From NCBI RefSeq assembly GCF_003116135.1, contig NZ_PDOA01000003.1:186001-250000 (forward strand): a stretch of 64,000 nt of DNA, given 5' to 3'. A model generated the notes under the pieces. That model did not search any database. It was given only the letters and a program-made list of their open reading frames with translations, and was not told the DNA's origin. Position numbers and translations under genes: made by a program. This stretch comes from Teichococcus aestuarii. GTDB lineage: Bacteria; Pseudomonadota; Alphaproteobacteria; Acetobacterales; Acetobacteraceae. How positions within the stretch are numbered: position 1 is the first letter of the stretch; every line of letters starts with the position of its first letter. This document shows positions 1 through 8,102 of the stretch, piece by piece.

Positions 1-951
1 GCCCGCCATGCCAGCCTGCTCGGCATACGCGCCACCATCGTCATGCCGCGCTTCACGCCCGCCACCAAGGTGGTGCGGACCGAGAGCTGGGGCGCCACCG
101 TGGTGCTGCATGGCGAGACCCTGGCCGAGGCCGCGGCGCACGCCCATGCGCTGGCGCTGCGCGAGGGGCTGACCTTCATCCACCCCTATGACGACCCGGG
201 CGTGATGGCCGGCCAGGGCACCATGGCGATCGAGATGATCGAGGACGCGCCGGGGCTGGACACGCTGGTCTTCCCCGTCGGCGGCGGCGGGCTGCTGGCC
301 GGCTGCGCCGCCGCGGCGCTGGAGCTGAACCCCGGCCTCACCGTCTATGGCGTCGAGGTGGAAGGCTACCCGGCCATGGCGCAGCGCCTGGCCGGGCAGC
401 CCGTGGCGGTCGGCGGCCCGACCATCGCCGAGGGCATCGCCGTGCGCGATGTGGGCGAGGCCCCCTACGCGCTGCTCAGGAGCCTCGGCATCGAGGTGCT
501 GGTGGTGCCGGAGCGGGCGGTGGAACAGGGCGTGGCCCTGCTGGCCGAGGGCGCCAAGGTGGTGGCCGAGGGCGCCGGCGCGGCCGGCGTCGCGGCGCTG
601 CTGGCGCATCCGGGGCGCTTCGCCGGCCGCAAGGTCGGCACCCCGGTCTGCGGCGGCAACATCGATGCCCGGGCGCTCTCCAACGTGCTGCTGCGGCAGT
701 TGTTGCGGGATGGCCGCATCCTGCGCCTGCATTTCGACATCCCCGACCGCCCCGGCGTGCTGGCCGACATCTCGAAGCGCATCTCGGATGCGGGCGGCAA
801 CGTCATCGAGGTGAAGCACCAGCAGCTCTTCGGCGCGCCCACGGTGCAGTCCACCGAGCTGGAGCTGATGATCGAGGTGCGCGACGCCGCACAGGGCAAT
901 GCCATCATCGCCGCGATGGAAGCCGCCAACTACGTGGTGCGGCGGGGTTGA
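1..951 (+). CDS. ilvA: Threonine ammonia-lyase (threonine dehydratase), 5' partial
   Basis: PLP enzyme that deaminates threonine to 2-oxobutanoate, the first step of isoleucine synthesis, or a catabolic equivalent. The frame is open from base 1, so the start and the PLP lysine region lie outside the window. The first visible residues (ARHASLLGIRATIVMP) match the fold-type II family just after the lysine. A glycine-rich PLP phosphate loop, GGGGLLAG, lies near visible residue 95. A C-terminal ACT domain begins around base 715 (LRLHFDIPDRPGVLADIS). One ACT domain resembles the shorter, often catabolic or differently regulated enzymes rather than the two-ACT biosynthetic form. A hairpin follows, and the convergent neighbour is an Lrp-type regulator. 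Confidence 0.93.
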   Translation, partial: ARHASLLGIRATIVMPRFTPATKVVRTESWGATVVLHGETLAEAAAHAHALALREGLTFIHPYDDPGVMAGQGTMAIEMIEDAPGLDTLVFPVGGGGLLAGCAAAALELNPGLTVYGVEVEGYPAMAQRLAGQPVAVGGPTIAEGIAVRDVGEAPYALLRSLGIEVLVVPERAVEQGVALLAEGAKVVAEGAGAAGVAALLAHPGRFAGRKVGTPVCGGNIDARALSNVLLRQLLRDGRILRLHFDIPDRPGVLADISKRISDAGGNVIEVKHQQLFGAPTVQSTELELMIEVRDAAQGNAIIAAMEAANYVVRRG

Positions 952-957
952 GGGCGC

Positions 958-982
958 GCGGGGGAGGCAGGCCCTCCCCCGC
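958..982. terminator. Stem-loop between convergent ilvA and lrp-like genes
   Basis: GCGGGGGAGG (958-967) pairs perfectly with CCTCCCCCGC (973-982) across a 5-base loop. No T-run follows on either strand, so it may be a weak or bidirectional transcript end. It lies in the 47-bp gap between the two stop codons. Confidence 0.5.
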
Positions 983-998
983 CTTGCCGTACGCTTCC

Positions 999-1481
999 TT
1001 ATTTCACGTCCAGCGGCACGCCGGGCACTTCCTTGGCGGTATGGATGGTCTGCAGCGTCGTCACCCGCCCCACATTCGGCGCGGCGGTCAGGCGGTTGGT
1101 CAGGGCGTTCTCATGCGCCGTGTCGCGCGCCACCAGCCGCAGCAGGAAATCGCCTCCGCCACGGATCATGTGGCATTCCCGCACCTCCGGCCAGGTGGTC
1201 ACCTCCGCCTCGAAGGCGGAGAGGATGGCGTGCTTCTGGCTCTCCAGCCCCACCACCGCGAAGAAGGTGATCTGCCAGCCCAGCGCCACGGGGTCGATGT
1301 CGGCATGGTAGCCGCGGATGATGCCGCCCTCCTCCAGCCGGCGCACCCGGCGCAGGCAGGGCGGCGCGGAGAGCTCCACCCGCCGGGCCAGCTCCACATT
1401 GGTCATCCGGCCATCGGCCTGAAGTTCCGCGAGGATCTGGCGGTCTACCGCATCCAGGTTGTCGATCGTTTCAGGCTTCAT
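999..1481 (-). CDS. Lrp/AsnC family transcriptional regulator
   Basis: Feast/famine regulator of 160 residues: N-terminal winged HTH (starting LDAVDRQILAELQADGRMTNVELA, with LSAPPCLRRVRRLEEGG as the recognition region) and a C-terminal RAM/AsnC ligand-binding domain. The start at 1481 (MKPETIDNLDAVDRQ) is chosen because the family normally begins a few residues before LDxxDRxIL. An upstream in-frame ATG at 1547 would add an arginine-rich extension without family support. Members bind amino acids and usually regulate amino-acid metabolism. Its convergence with ilvA makes a link to threonine or isoleucine metabolism attractive but unproven. The gap to divergent trxB is about 137 bp. Confidence 0.9.
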   Translation of the reverse strand: MKPETIDNLDAVDRQILAELQADGRMTNVELARRVELSAPPCLRRVRRLEEGGIIRGYHADIDPVALGWQITFFAVVGLESQKHAILSAFEAEVTTWPEVRECHMIRGGGDFLLRLVARDTAHENALTNRLTAAPNVGRVTTLQTIHTAKEVPGVPLDVK

Positions 1482-1618
1482 CGGAACCGTTTCGTTGCTC
1501 GAGCGGCGTTTCAGGCGCAATATCCTTGCACGAGCCCTTCTATTCAAGGCATCGGGTTGCGGGGAAACGGGTTCTTTCCGATATCCTGCGACAACAGAGC
1601 GATTCCGGGACCAAGCCC

Positions 1619-2599
1619 TTGTCTGAACTTCACCGCACCCGCCTTCTGATCCTCGGGGCCGGCCCCGCCGGCTACACGGCGGCCATCTACGCCGCCCGCG
1701 CCGGGCTGGAGCCGCTGATCGTGGCCGGCATGCAGCCGGGCGGGCAGCTCACCATCACCACCGAGGTCGAGAACTATCCCGGATTCGCCGCCCCCATCCA
1801 GGGCCCCTGGCTGATGGAGCAGATGCGCGAGCAGGCCGAGCATGTCGGCGCCCGCATCCACCACGACCTGATCACCGCCGTCGACTTCGCCGCCGGCCCG
1901 CCCTTCCGCTGCACCGGCGATTCGGGCGACAGCTACGAGGCCGAGGCCGTGGTCATCGCCACCGGCGCCCAGGCCAAGTGGCTGGGCATCCCGGGCGAGA
2001 AGGAGCTTTCCGGCTTCGGCGTCTCGGCCTGCGCCACCTGCGACGGCTTCTTCTACCGCAACAAGGACGTCGCAGTGATCGGCGGCGGCAACTCCGCGGT
2101 GGAGGAAGCGCTTTACCTCTCCAACCTGGCGCGGCACGTGACGCTGATTCACCGCCGCGACACGCTACGGGCGGAGCGGATCCTGCAGAAGCGGCTGATG
2201 GCCAAGAGCAACGTGACGATCCTCTGGAACACGCTGACCGAGCAGGTCCTGGCGGAGACCGGGGGGCGCACGCCCGTGGCACGCGGCCTCGCCCTGCGCG
2301 ACCGCGACACCGGCCAGGCGCGGGAACTGGCGGTGGATGGCGTCTTCGTCGCCATCGGCCATGCCCCGGCCACGAGCCTGTTCAAGGGACAGCTGGACAT
2401 GGATGCGGAAGGATATCTGGTGACGGCCCCTGATTCGACGCGGACCAGCCGGGCAGGCATCTTCGCCGCCGGCGATGTGCAGGATCGTGTCTACCGCCAG
2501 GCGGTGACGGCCGCCGGCACCGGCTGCATGGCGGCGCTGGAGGCGGAGAAGTTCCTCGCCGAGCGCGAGGACGCCGCCGCCACCGCCGAAGCCGCCTGA
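1619..2599 (+). CDS. trxB: Thioredoxin-disulfide reductase
   Basis: FAD- and NADPH-dependent cytoplasmic enzyme that reduces thioredoxin. It has an FAD-binding GAGPAG near residues 11-16, an NADPH-binding GGGNSAVEEA segment, the redox-active CATC at about residues 138-141, and a C-terminal GIFAAGDVQD FAD motif. At 326 residues it fits the bacterial low-molecular-weight family. The start is taken as TTG at 1619 (LSELHRTRLLILG), which gives the usual N terminus. An ATG at 1526 would add 31 residues with no counterpart in the family. The following LysR gene starts 6 bp after the stop. Confidence 0.93.
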   Translation: MSELHRTRLLILGAGPAGYTAAIYAARAGLEPLIVAGMQPGGQLTITTEVENYPGFAAPIQGPWLMEQMREQAEHVGARIHHDLITAVDFAAGPPFRCTGDSGDSYEAEAVVIATGAQAKWLGIPGEKELSGFGVSACATCDGFFYRNKDVAVIGGGNSAVEEALYLSNLARHVTLIHRRDTLRAERILQKRLMAKSNVTILWNTLTEQVLAETGGRTPVARGLALRDRDTGQARELAVDGVFVAIGHAPATSLFKGQLDMDAEGYLVTAPDSTRTSRAGIFAAGDVQDRVYRQAVTAAGTGCMAALEAEKFLAEREDAAATAEAA

Positions 2600-2605
2600 C
2601 CCGCC

Positions 2606-3499
2606 ATGCCGCTCGATTGGGACAAGCTCCGGGTCTTCCACGCCGTCGCCGAGGCGGGCAGCTTCACCCATGCGGGTGAGTCGCTGAACCTCAGCCAGTC
2701 GGCCGTCTCGCGCCAGATCCAGGCGCTGGAGGAGGCGCTGCAGGTGCCCCTCTTCCACCGCCATGCGCGCGGCCTGATCCTGACGGAGCAGGGCGAGACG
2801 CTGAACCGCACCGTGCGGGAGGTTTTCGCCAAGCTGGCGATGACCGAGGCGCTGCTGACCGAGAGCCGGGAACGCGCCGCAGGCCGGCTGAAGGTGACCA
2901 CCACCACCGGCTTCGGCACCACCTGGCTGGCGCCGCGCCTGCGCCGCTTCATGAGCCTGCACAGCGACGTGACGGTGACGCTGCTGCTGGACGACGCCGA
3001 TCTCGACCTCGCCATGCGCGAGGCCGATGTCGCCATCCGCATGCACCCGCCGAAGCAGCCGGACCTGATCCAGCGGCATGTCGCCACCTTCGGCTGGAAG
3101 GTGGTGGGCTCGCCGGAATACCTGAAGCAGGCCGGCATCCCGCAGCGGGCCGAGGATCTCGATGCCCACCGGCTGATCGTCTATGGCGATTACCGGCCAC
3201 CGGTGGAAAGCATCAACTGGCTGCTGGAAGCCGGGCGCCGCCCCGGAAGCCCGCGCCGCGCGGCGGTGGAGGTGAACAGCCTGCCCGCCATGCTGCACGC
3301 CGTGCGCTCCGGCCTCGGCCTCGCCGCCCTGCCCGACTACATGGGCGACGACCTGCGCGACCTCATTCCGGTGCTGGGCGACCTCAAGGCGCCCCGCATC
3401 GACGCCTATTTCGTCTATCCGGAAGAGATGCGGCATTCCAAGCGTGTCGGCGTGTTCCGCGACTTCCTGGTGTCCGAACTGGCCAGCCTCAACGGCTGA
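2606..3499 (+). CDS. LysR family transcriptional regulator
   Basis: 297-residue LTTR. The N-terminal HTH (DKLRVFHAVAEAGSFTHAGESLNLSQSAVSRQIQ) is followed by the linker helix and a type 2 periplasmic-binding-like effector domain. It starts 6 bp after trxB and is probably co-transcribed with it. A LysR gene directly after trxB recurs in alphaproteobacteria, as I recall from general knowledge. Its effector and targets cannot be read from the sequence. The stop is followed by about 285 bp without a gene. Confidence 0.88.
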   Translation: MPLDWDKLRVFHAVAEAGSFTHAGESLNLSQSAVSRQIQALEEALQVPLFHRHARGLILTEQGETLNRTVREVFAKLAMTEALLTESRERAAGRLKVTTTTGFGTTWLAPRLRRFMSLHSDVTVTLLLDDADLDLAMREADVAIRMHPPKQPDLIQRHVATFGWKVVGSPEYLKQAGIPQRAEDLDAHRLIVYGDYRPPVESINWLLEAGRRPGSPRRAAVEVNSLPAMLHAVRSGLGLAALPDYMGDDLRDLIPVLGDLKAPRIDAYFVYPEEMRHSKRVGVFRDFLVSELASLNG

Positions 3500-3662
3500 G
3501 GGAGGACGCGAAAACTTCATCATGCGCGGAACGCATGGCGGAGTGGCGATATTCGACCTACGCGCATGCTGCGACGCACATTAGGGTCTCTTCATCCGGC
3601 GACTAGGTCGGAAAGGGTCTCTGACCCTTCGTCTCCCAGACGTGAAGCCTCCCTGTATGACT

Positions 3663-3698
3663 GGCCTGGAAAACTCTGTTTTCCGGGCCTCTTTTTTT
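3663..3698 (+). terminator. Rho-independent terminator
   Basis: GGCCTGGAAAAC (3663-3674) pairs with GTTTTCCGGGCC (3678-3689) around the loop TCT, with one G-T wobble, followed by TCTTTTTTT. It is the clearest intrinsic terminator in the window. It lies 164 bp after the LysR stop and before the next gene, so it ends either a long lysR 3' UTR or a separate small transcript. Confidence 0.85.
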
Positions 3699-3784
3699 GG
3701 CTTCCCGCTTTCGGTGACGTTGGCCTTTCCCCATGCGGCCAGGAAGGGTATCGACCCTGGCTTGGCAGAGAGGGGAAAGCCGGC

Positions 3785-4153
3785 ATGGGCCGCAAGCGTT
3801 CCAAGAGCATCCCGAACACCCGCGCTCCTCGTCTGGCCGGCCCGTCCTCGGCGCCACCTCAGGGAGCGGCCGCACAGGGTGAGGTCGAGCGTCTGCGGCA
3901 GGAGCTGGAGGAGGCCCGCGCCCTGCTGCGCGAGATCAGCCAGGGGCCGGAGGGCGAGAGGAGCCGGGTGGCGCGCCGCCTCGCCACGCTGGAGGAGGAA
4001 CGGCAGATCGCCCGCGGCCACGCGGTGGAGGCCGCCCTCGCCCGCTCCCGCGCGGAGGCCGAGCTGAAGGCGTTGCGCGACGCCATCCACAAGGCGCCGG
4101 GCCTGCAGGGCTGGCTGCTGCGGCGCGCCAGCCGCCACCTGCTGAAAGGCTGA
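3785..4153 (+). CDS. Small coiled-coil protein, unknown function
   Basis: 122 residues. A basic N terminus (MGRKRSKSIPN) and a Pro/Ala-rich linker are followed by a charged helical region of about 75 residues rich in Glu, Arg, Ala and Leu with heptad-like spacing (VERLRQELEEARALLREIS), consistent with a coiled coil, and a basic tail. I recognise no family. The start at 3785 is preferred over frame-compatible upstream starts because the strong terminator at 3663-3698 would otherwise lie inside the gene. It appears to be transcribed alone. Confidence 0.6.
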   Translation: MGRKRSKSIPNTRAPRLAGPSSAPPQGAAAQGEVERLRQELEEARALLREISQGPEGERSRVARRLATLEEERQIARGHAVEAALARSRAEAELKALRDAIHKAPGLQGWLLRRASRHLLKG

Positions 4154-4254
4154 GGCACGCGGTCTTTCCCGAGTCTGGCTTCGTTACCGGCTTGCCCGGC
4201 GGCTGTCCTGCGGCAGAGTGGGGCGGCAACGAACGACAGACAGGGGAAACGTCC

Positions 4255-5256
4255 ATGCCCAGCAGCTTCACACCCGGCCTCCCGCGCCGCCAGGCGCTCA
4301 CGCTAGGCGCGGCGGGCCTCGCCGCGCTGGCGCCCGGCGGCGGGGCCCGGGCCGAGGCCTGGCCGGCCCGGCCCATCCGCATCGTCGTGCCCTATGCGCC
4401 GGGCGGCACCACCGACATCGCCGCCCGCCTGGTCGGCGAGCAGCTTTCCCGCCGCCTCGGCCAACCGGTCGTCATCGAGAACCGCCCCGGCGCCAACAGC
4501 ATCCTGGGCGCCGGGGTCGTCGCCAGCAGCCCGCCCGATGGCTATTCCTTCGTCATGGTGATCGGCGCGCACGCCGCCAACGCCACGCTGTTCAAGGGCC
4601 GCCTGCCCTTCGACCCCGTGGCGGATTTCGCCCCCGTCTCGCATGTCGTCTCGGCGCCACTGATCCTGGCCGGCAGCGGGAAGATGCGGCCCCGCACCCT
4701 GCCCGAGCTCCTGGCCGAGGCGAAGGCCAAGCCGGGAGCGCTGAACTTCGGCTCCAGCGGCATCGGCGCGGCGGCGCACCTGACGATGGAGGATCTGCAG
4801 GCGCGCACCGGCACCCGGCTGGTGCATGTGCCCTATCGCGGCACCCAGCCGGCGCTGCAGGACCTGATCGCCGGCAACATCAGCGCCATGTTCGACACCT
4901 ACTCGACCCTGCGGCCGCAATTCGAGGCCGGCAACGCCCGCCCGCTCGCCATCGCCAGCGCCGCCCGCCCGCCCTTCGCGCCGGACATCCCGACCTTTGC
5001 CGAAGCCGGCGTGCCGGATTTCGTCTCCTCCACCTGGTGCCTGCTGCTGGCGCCGGCCCGCACGCCGCCCGAGATCGTGCGCCGCGTCTCGACCGAGATC
5101 GCCGCCATCGTGCGGGAGCCGGCCACCGTGCGGAACCTGGAAGGCATGGGCTTCGAGACGGTGGGTGGCACGCCGGAGGAGGCGGGCCGCTTCCTGGAGG
5201 CCGAGATCGCGCGTTGGGCGGCGGTGATCCGCGCCGCCAATGTGCAGGTGGAGTAG
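4255..5256 (+). CDS. Bug-type tripartite tricarboxylate transporter substrate-binding protein
   Basis: 333-residue periplasmic protein of the TctC/Bug family. The N terminus has arginines and a hydrophobic stretch ending GGGARAEA, consistent with a Tat- or Sec-type signal. The mature part begins WPARPIRIVVPYAPGGTTDIAAR, the hallmark strand and loop of the family, where PGGTTD contacts the carboxylate ligand. The start at 4255 follows CAGGGGAAAC. No TctA or TctB membrane genes are nearby, so it is an orphan receptor; expanded orphan Bug sets are known in beta- and alphaproteobacteria. The ligand is unknown. Confidence 0.9.
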   Translation: MPSSFTPGLPRRQALTLGAAGLAALAPGGGARAEAWPARPIRIVVPYAPGGTTDIAARLVGEQLSRRLGQPVVIENRPGANSILGAGVVASSPPDGYSFVMVIGAHAANATLFKGRLPFDPVADFAPVSHVVSAPLILAGSGKMRPRTLPELLAEAKAKPGALNFGSSGIGAAAHLTMEDLQARTGTRLVHVPYRGTQPALQDLIAGNISAMFDTYSTLRPQFEAGNARPLAIASAARPPFAPDIPTFAEAGVPDFVSSTWCLLLAPARTPPEIVRRVSTEIAAIVREPATVRNLEGMGFETVGGTPEEAGRFLEAEIARWAAVIRAANVQVE

Positions 5257-5264
5257 CGCGGGGC

Positions 5265-5293
5265 CGGCGGCGGGGCCAATTGCCCCGCCGCCG
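5265..5293. terminator. GC-rich hairpin after the Bug gene
   Basis: CGGCGGCGGGGC (5265-5276) and GCCCCGCCGCCG (5282-5293) form a perfect 12-bp stem with loop CAATT. It lies 9 bp after the preceding stop and just before the fhuF regulatory region. There is no T-tract, so efficiency is uncertain. Confidence 0.55.
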
Positions 5294-5304
5294 CGGAAAT
5301 TGGA

Positions 5305-5324
5305 TGCGAACGCTTCTCATCCGC
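5305..5324 (+). promoter_or_regulatory. Fur-like iron box upstream of fhuF
   Basis: TGCGAACGCTTCTCATCCGC matches the commonly seen GC-rich Fur-box form TGCGAATGATTCTCATTCGC at 17 of 20 positions, by eye. It lies 15 bp upstream of the chosen fhuF start, where a bound repressor would block transcription. FhuF genes are classically iron-repressed, so the context fits. The number of matches was counted by hand; no matrix score was run. Confidence 0.6.
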
Positions 5325-5339
5325 GCTATGCAGGGGCGC

Positions 5340-6083
5340 ATGACGCCTTTCCCCTTCCTCACCGGCCCCCTGACCCGCGCCGGCGCAGGGCTGGTGCCGC
5401 TGGGCACGCCGGGCCCTTCGCTGCCGCTGGCCACGCTGATGGCGCCCGGCGGCGTGGAGGCGATCCTGGCGCCGCTGCTGCGCCGCCAGCCGGGGCAGGA
5501 CCGGCGTGCCCTGCTCTCACTGTGGAGCCGGCACTATTTCTACACCCTGATCCCGCCGGTGGTGCTGACGCTGCTGCTGGCGCATCGCAGCCTGCCGCTG
5601 GCGCCGCAGGGCGGGGCGGTGATGCTGACCGAGCAGGGCATGCCCGCCGCCATCGCCCTGCCCGATGCCGGGCGCGAGGCGCCGCCCCCGGCCGACGCCT
5701 TCGCCCGCTTCGCGCCGCTGGTGCAGGAGCATCTGGCGCCGCTGATCGCGCATTGGGCGGCCGAGGCGCGGCTGGCGCCCCGGGTGCTCTGGGCCAACGC
5801 CGCCAGCTACTTCGCCTGGATCGTGCGGGAGGCCGCCACCGCCGAGGGCGCGCCGCCCGGCAGCGCGGCGCCAGGCCAGGCCGTCATCGAGGCCACGCAC
5901 TGGCCAGATGGCTCGGCCAACCCGCTGCACGAGCCGATGCGCCTGCTGGAAGGGCCGGAGGGGCCGCAGCACTGGCGCAAGGTCTGCTGCCTGCTCTACC
6001 GCCTGCCGGAACGCCAGGAATGCCCCTACTGCCCCCTGCTGCTGCGCGGCGGCGACAGGAAATCCTGCGGCGGCGCAGGCTGA
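5340..6083 (+). CDS. fhuF: Siderophore-iron reductase, FhuF family
   Basis: 247-residue [2Fe-2S] protein that reduces ferric siderophores in the cytoplasm to release iron. The C terminus has the diagnostic cysteine pattern CC-x10-C-x2-C at about C216, C217, C228 and C231. The ATG at 5340 is preferred because AGGGG sits 8 bases upstream. In-frame ATGs at 5304 and 5328 would place the Fur-like box inside the gene. No siderophore receptor or transporter genes are in the window, so it is a stand-alone iron-regulated gene. Confidence 0.85.
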   Translation: MTPFPFLTGPLTRAGAGLVPLGTPGPSLPLATLMAPGGVEAILAPLLRRQPGQDRRALLSLWSRHYFYTLIPPVVLTLLLAHRSLPLAPQGGAVMLTEQGMPAAIALPDAGREAPPPADAFARFAPLVQEHLAPLIAHWAAEARLAPRVLWANAASYFAWIVREAATAEGAPPGSAAPGQAVIEATHWPDGSANPLHEPMRLLEGPEGPQHWRKVCCLLYRLPERQECPYCPLLLRGGDRKSCGGAG

Positions 6084-6145
6084 GCTCAGGCAGGCCCATC
6101 TTTGCGGCTTGGCAAGGGGCGCCGGCTTGGCTACCCGGCTGAGGC

Positions 6146-6472
6146 ATGGACACCTTCATTCCCGCGCTGCTGCTGCTCTCGGGCGGTGCCTTCATCCACA
6201 CCCGCTCCAACGTGCCAGAGCTGCGCCCGGCTTCCGACGCGGCCGACACGATCTGGAAGCTCCTGGCCAGGCTGGCCTTCTTCCTGTGGATAGGCCTGCT
6301 GGTGTGGGGCATCTACATGCGGCCGCTGACCACCGCCGCGGTGGGCTTCGGGCTGTCGCTGGTCTTCAACCTGCTGCTGGCCAGCCGTGGCCCCCGCAGC
6401 ATCTGGCCGGGCCTGTCCATGGGCTTCTGCGCGGCGGGGCTGGCGCTCGGCGTCTATACCGTGCTGGGCTGA
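6146..6472 (+). CDS. Small membrane protein, unknown
   Basis: 108 residues with three or four hydrophobic segments (near residues 4-16, 43-58, 62-80 and 90-106) and the short charged stretch HTRSNVPELRPASDAADTIWK between the first two. No recognised domain. It lies between fhuF and the dehalogenase-like gene on the same strand, with 24 bp to the next start, so co-transcription with the hydrolase is possible. Confidence 0.6.
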   Translation: MDTFIPALLLLSGGAFIHTRSNVPELRPASDAADTIWKLLARLAFFLWIGLLVWGIYMRPLTTAAVGFGLSLVFNLLLASRGPRSIWPGLSMGFCAAGLALGVYTVLG

Positions 6473-6496
6473 GCCCTCCGGAGAGGAGGAAACGGC

Positions 6497-7378
6497 ATGA
6501 TCTTCGAGGGATTCGTCCTGGAGGAACGCGATGTCGCGGGCCAGACGCTGCGCCTGCGCCGGGGGGGCGAGGGCCCGCCCCTGCTGCTGCTGCACGGCAA
6601 CCCGCAGACCCATGCCATGTGGCACCGCGTCGCGCCCCTTCTGGCCGAGCGCCACACGGTGATCTGCCCGGACCTGCGCGGCTACGGCTTCTCCGGCAAG
6701 CCGGGACCGACCCCCGACCATGCGCCCTACGCCAAGCGCGCCATGGCGGCCGACATGCTGGGTCTGATGCGCGGCCTCGGCCATGAGCGCTTCCGCGTGC
6801 TGGCGCATGACCGCGGCGCCCGTGTGGCGCACCGACTGGCGCTGGACGCGCCGGAGGCGGTGGAGCGCCTCGCCCTGCTCGACATCGTGCCGACGATCGA
6901 GCATTTCGAGCGCACCGACATGGCCTTCGCGCTCGGCTACTACCACTGGTTCTTCCTGGCGCAGAAGCACGACCTGCCGGAGCGCATGATCCTGCGCGAC
7001 GTCGAGGACTGGTTCGACCTGCAGACCTCGCGCGAGCCGAAGGACAGGGGCTTCTTCCACCCCGAGGCGCGTGCCGACTACCTCGCCGCGCTGCGCCGGC
7101 CCGGCACCGTCACCGCCATCTGCGAGGATTACCGCGCCGCCGCCACCATCGATCTGGAGCATGACCGCGCCAGCCGCGCGGCGGGGGAGAAGATCCGCTG
7201 CCCGCTGATGGTGCTGTGGGGCGAGAAGGGGAAGATCGGCCAGTGGTACCGGCCGCTGGAGCTGTGGCAGGGCTATGCCGCCGGGCCGGTCAGCGGCGGC
7301 CCGGTGCGCAGCGGCCACTACCTCGCCGAGGAGGCGCCGGAGGCGGTGCTCGCGGCGGTCGGGCCGTTCCTGCGCTGA
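6497..7378 (+). CDS. Alpha/beta hydrolase, haloacetate (fluoroacetate) dehalogenase-like
   Basis: 293 residues with the canonical alpha/beta hydrolase fold. The oxyanion loop is LLHGNPQTHAMWH, the nucleophile elbow is HDRGAR with an aspartate at residue 105 rather than serine, there is a cap-domain YYHWFF, and the catalytic histidine is in GHYLAEEAPE near the C terminus. An Asp nucleophile, Arg residues just after it and a His-Trp pair in the cap are features of fluoroacetate dehalogenases, which hydrolyse haloacetates to glycolate. Epoxide hydrolases also use Asp, but the DRGARVAHR signature favours dehalogenase. A strong ribosome site, GGAGAGGAGG, precedes the start. The hairpin at 7390-7415 follows the stop. 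Confidence 0.8.
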   Translation: MIFEGFVLEERDVAGQTLRLRRGGEGPPLLLLHGNPQTHAMWHRVAPLLAERHTVICPDLRGYGFSGKPGPTPDHAPYAKRAMAADMLGLMRGLGHERFRVLAHDRGARVAHRLALDAPEAVERLALLDIVPTIEHFERTDMAFALGYYHWFFLAQKHDLPERMILRDVEDWFDLQTSREPKDRGFFHPEARADYLAALRRPGTVTAICEDYRAAATIDLEHDRASRAAGEKIRCPLMVLWGEKGKIGQWYRPLELWQGYAAGPVSGGPVRSGHYLAEEAPEAVLAAVGPFLR

Positions 7379-7389
7379 GGACGTGAAAA

Positions 7390-7415
7390 GGGCCGGGGGA
7401 TGCCTCCCCCGGCCC
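7390..7415 (-). terminator. Hairpin terminator between convergent genes
   Basis: GGGCCGGGGGA (7390-7400) and TCCCCCGGCCC (7405-7415) form a perfect 11-bp stem with loop TGCC. On the minus strand the stem is followed by CTTTTC, a short U-tract, so it probably terminates the PfpI gene and may also slow plus-strand transcription. Confidence 0.65.
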
Positions 7416-7432
7416 GGTTTCGCACAGGCCGT

Positions 7433-8020
7433 TCAGGCGGCGCGGCGGGGGCCGTGGTTGCCCTCGCGCACCTCCTCGATGATCTTCGCGACGAAGGCAT
7501 CGAGATCCTCGGGCGAGCGGCTGGTGACGATGCCCTGGTCGGTCACCACCTCCTGGTCCAGCCAGTTGGCGCCGGCATTCTGCACATCGGTCTTGATCGA
7601 GGCGAAGGAGGTCATCTTGCGGCCCTTCGCCAGCCCGGCCTCCACCAGGATCCACGGGCCGTGGCAGATCGAGGCCACCACCTTGCCCTTGGCGGCGAAG
7701 TCCCGCACCAGGCCGATGACGGCGGGGTTCACGCGCAGCTGGTCCGGGTTCAGCACGCCGCCGGGCAGCACGATGGCGTCGTAGTCATCGGCGGCGGCCT
7801 CCTCCAGCTTGCGGTCCACCGGCACCTTGCGGCCCCAGTCCTCCGGCTGCTTCTGGCCGTCCCAGGCGACGATGCTGCCGGGCTCGCGGGTCTTGCCGGG
7901 CGCGGCCACATGCACGGTGGCACCGGCGGCGCGCAGCTTCTCCAGCGGCACGAACAACTCGGATTCCTCGAAGCCGTCCGTGGCGAGAATCAGGATCTTG
8001 CTCTGCTGAATGTCAGGCAT
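7433..8020 (-). CDS. DJ-1/PfpI family type 1 glutamine amidotransferase-like protein
   Basis: 195 residues. The nucleophile-elbow cysteine lies in ASICHGPWIL, with an upstream acidic residue (DGFEESELFVP) and ALVLPGG-like strand (DAIVLPGGVLNPDQLR). The family includes stress-associated deglycase/protease-like proteins (PfpI, YhbO); precise activities are debated. The start follows GGGAGA at a normal distance. It is probably cytoplasmic. Its neighbours are the divergent or co-oriented DinB gene upstream and the convergent hydrolase. Confidence 0.88.
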   Translation of the reverse strand: MPDIQQSKILILATDGFEESELFVPLEKLRAAGATVHVAAPGKTREPGSIVAWDGQKQPEDWGRKVPVDRKLEEAAADDYDAIVLPGGVLNPDQLRVNPAVIGLVRDFAAKGKVVASICHGPWILVEAGLAKGRKMTSFASIKTDVQNAGANWLDQEVVTDQGIVTSRSPEDLDAFVAKIIEEVREGNHGPRRAA

Positions 8021-8102
8021 GTCGTGGTCTCCCTTGCGTGTCGCGGGGAGAACACGGAAGGCGCGGGGGAGTTTTCGCCCCCCCCTGCCCGCTTTGCGCG
8101 GG

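Noticed and set aside
1499-1600. Lrp operator or promoter between lrp and trxB
   Set aside because: There are AT-containing patches (TTGCAC, GCAATATCC, CCGATATCC), but no pair of boxes with proper spacing or a clear symmetric site.
4218-6083. A single frame reading from inside the Bug gene into fhuF, suggesting a fusion
   Set aside because: The first part is out of frame with the clear Bug protein and is Arg/Pro-rich; only the portion from 5340 has family motifs.
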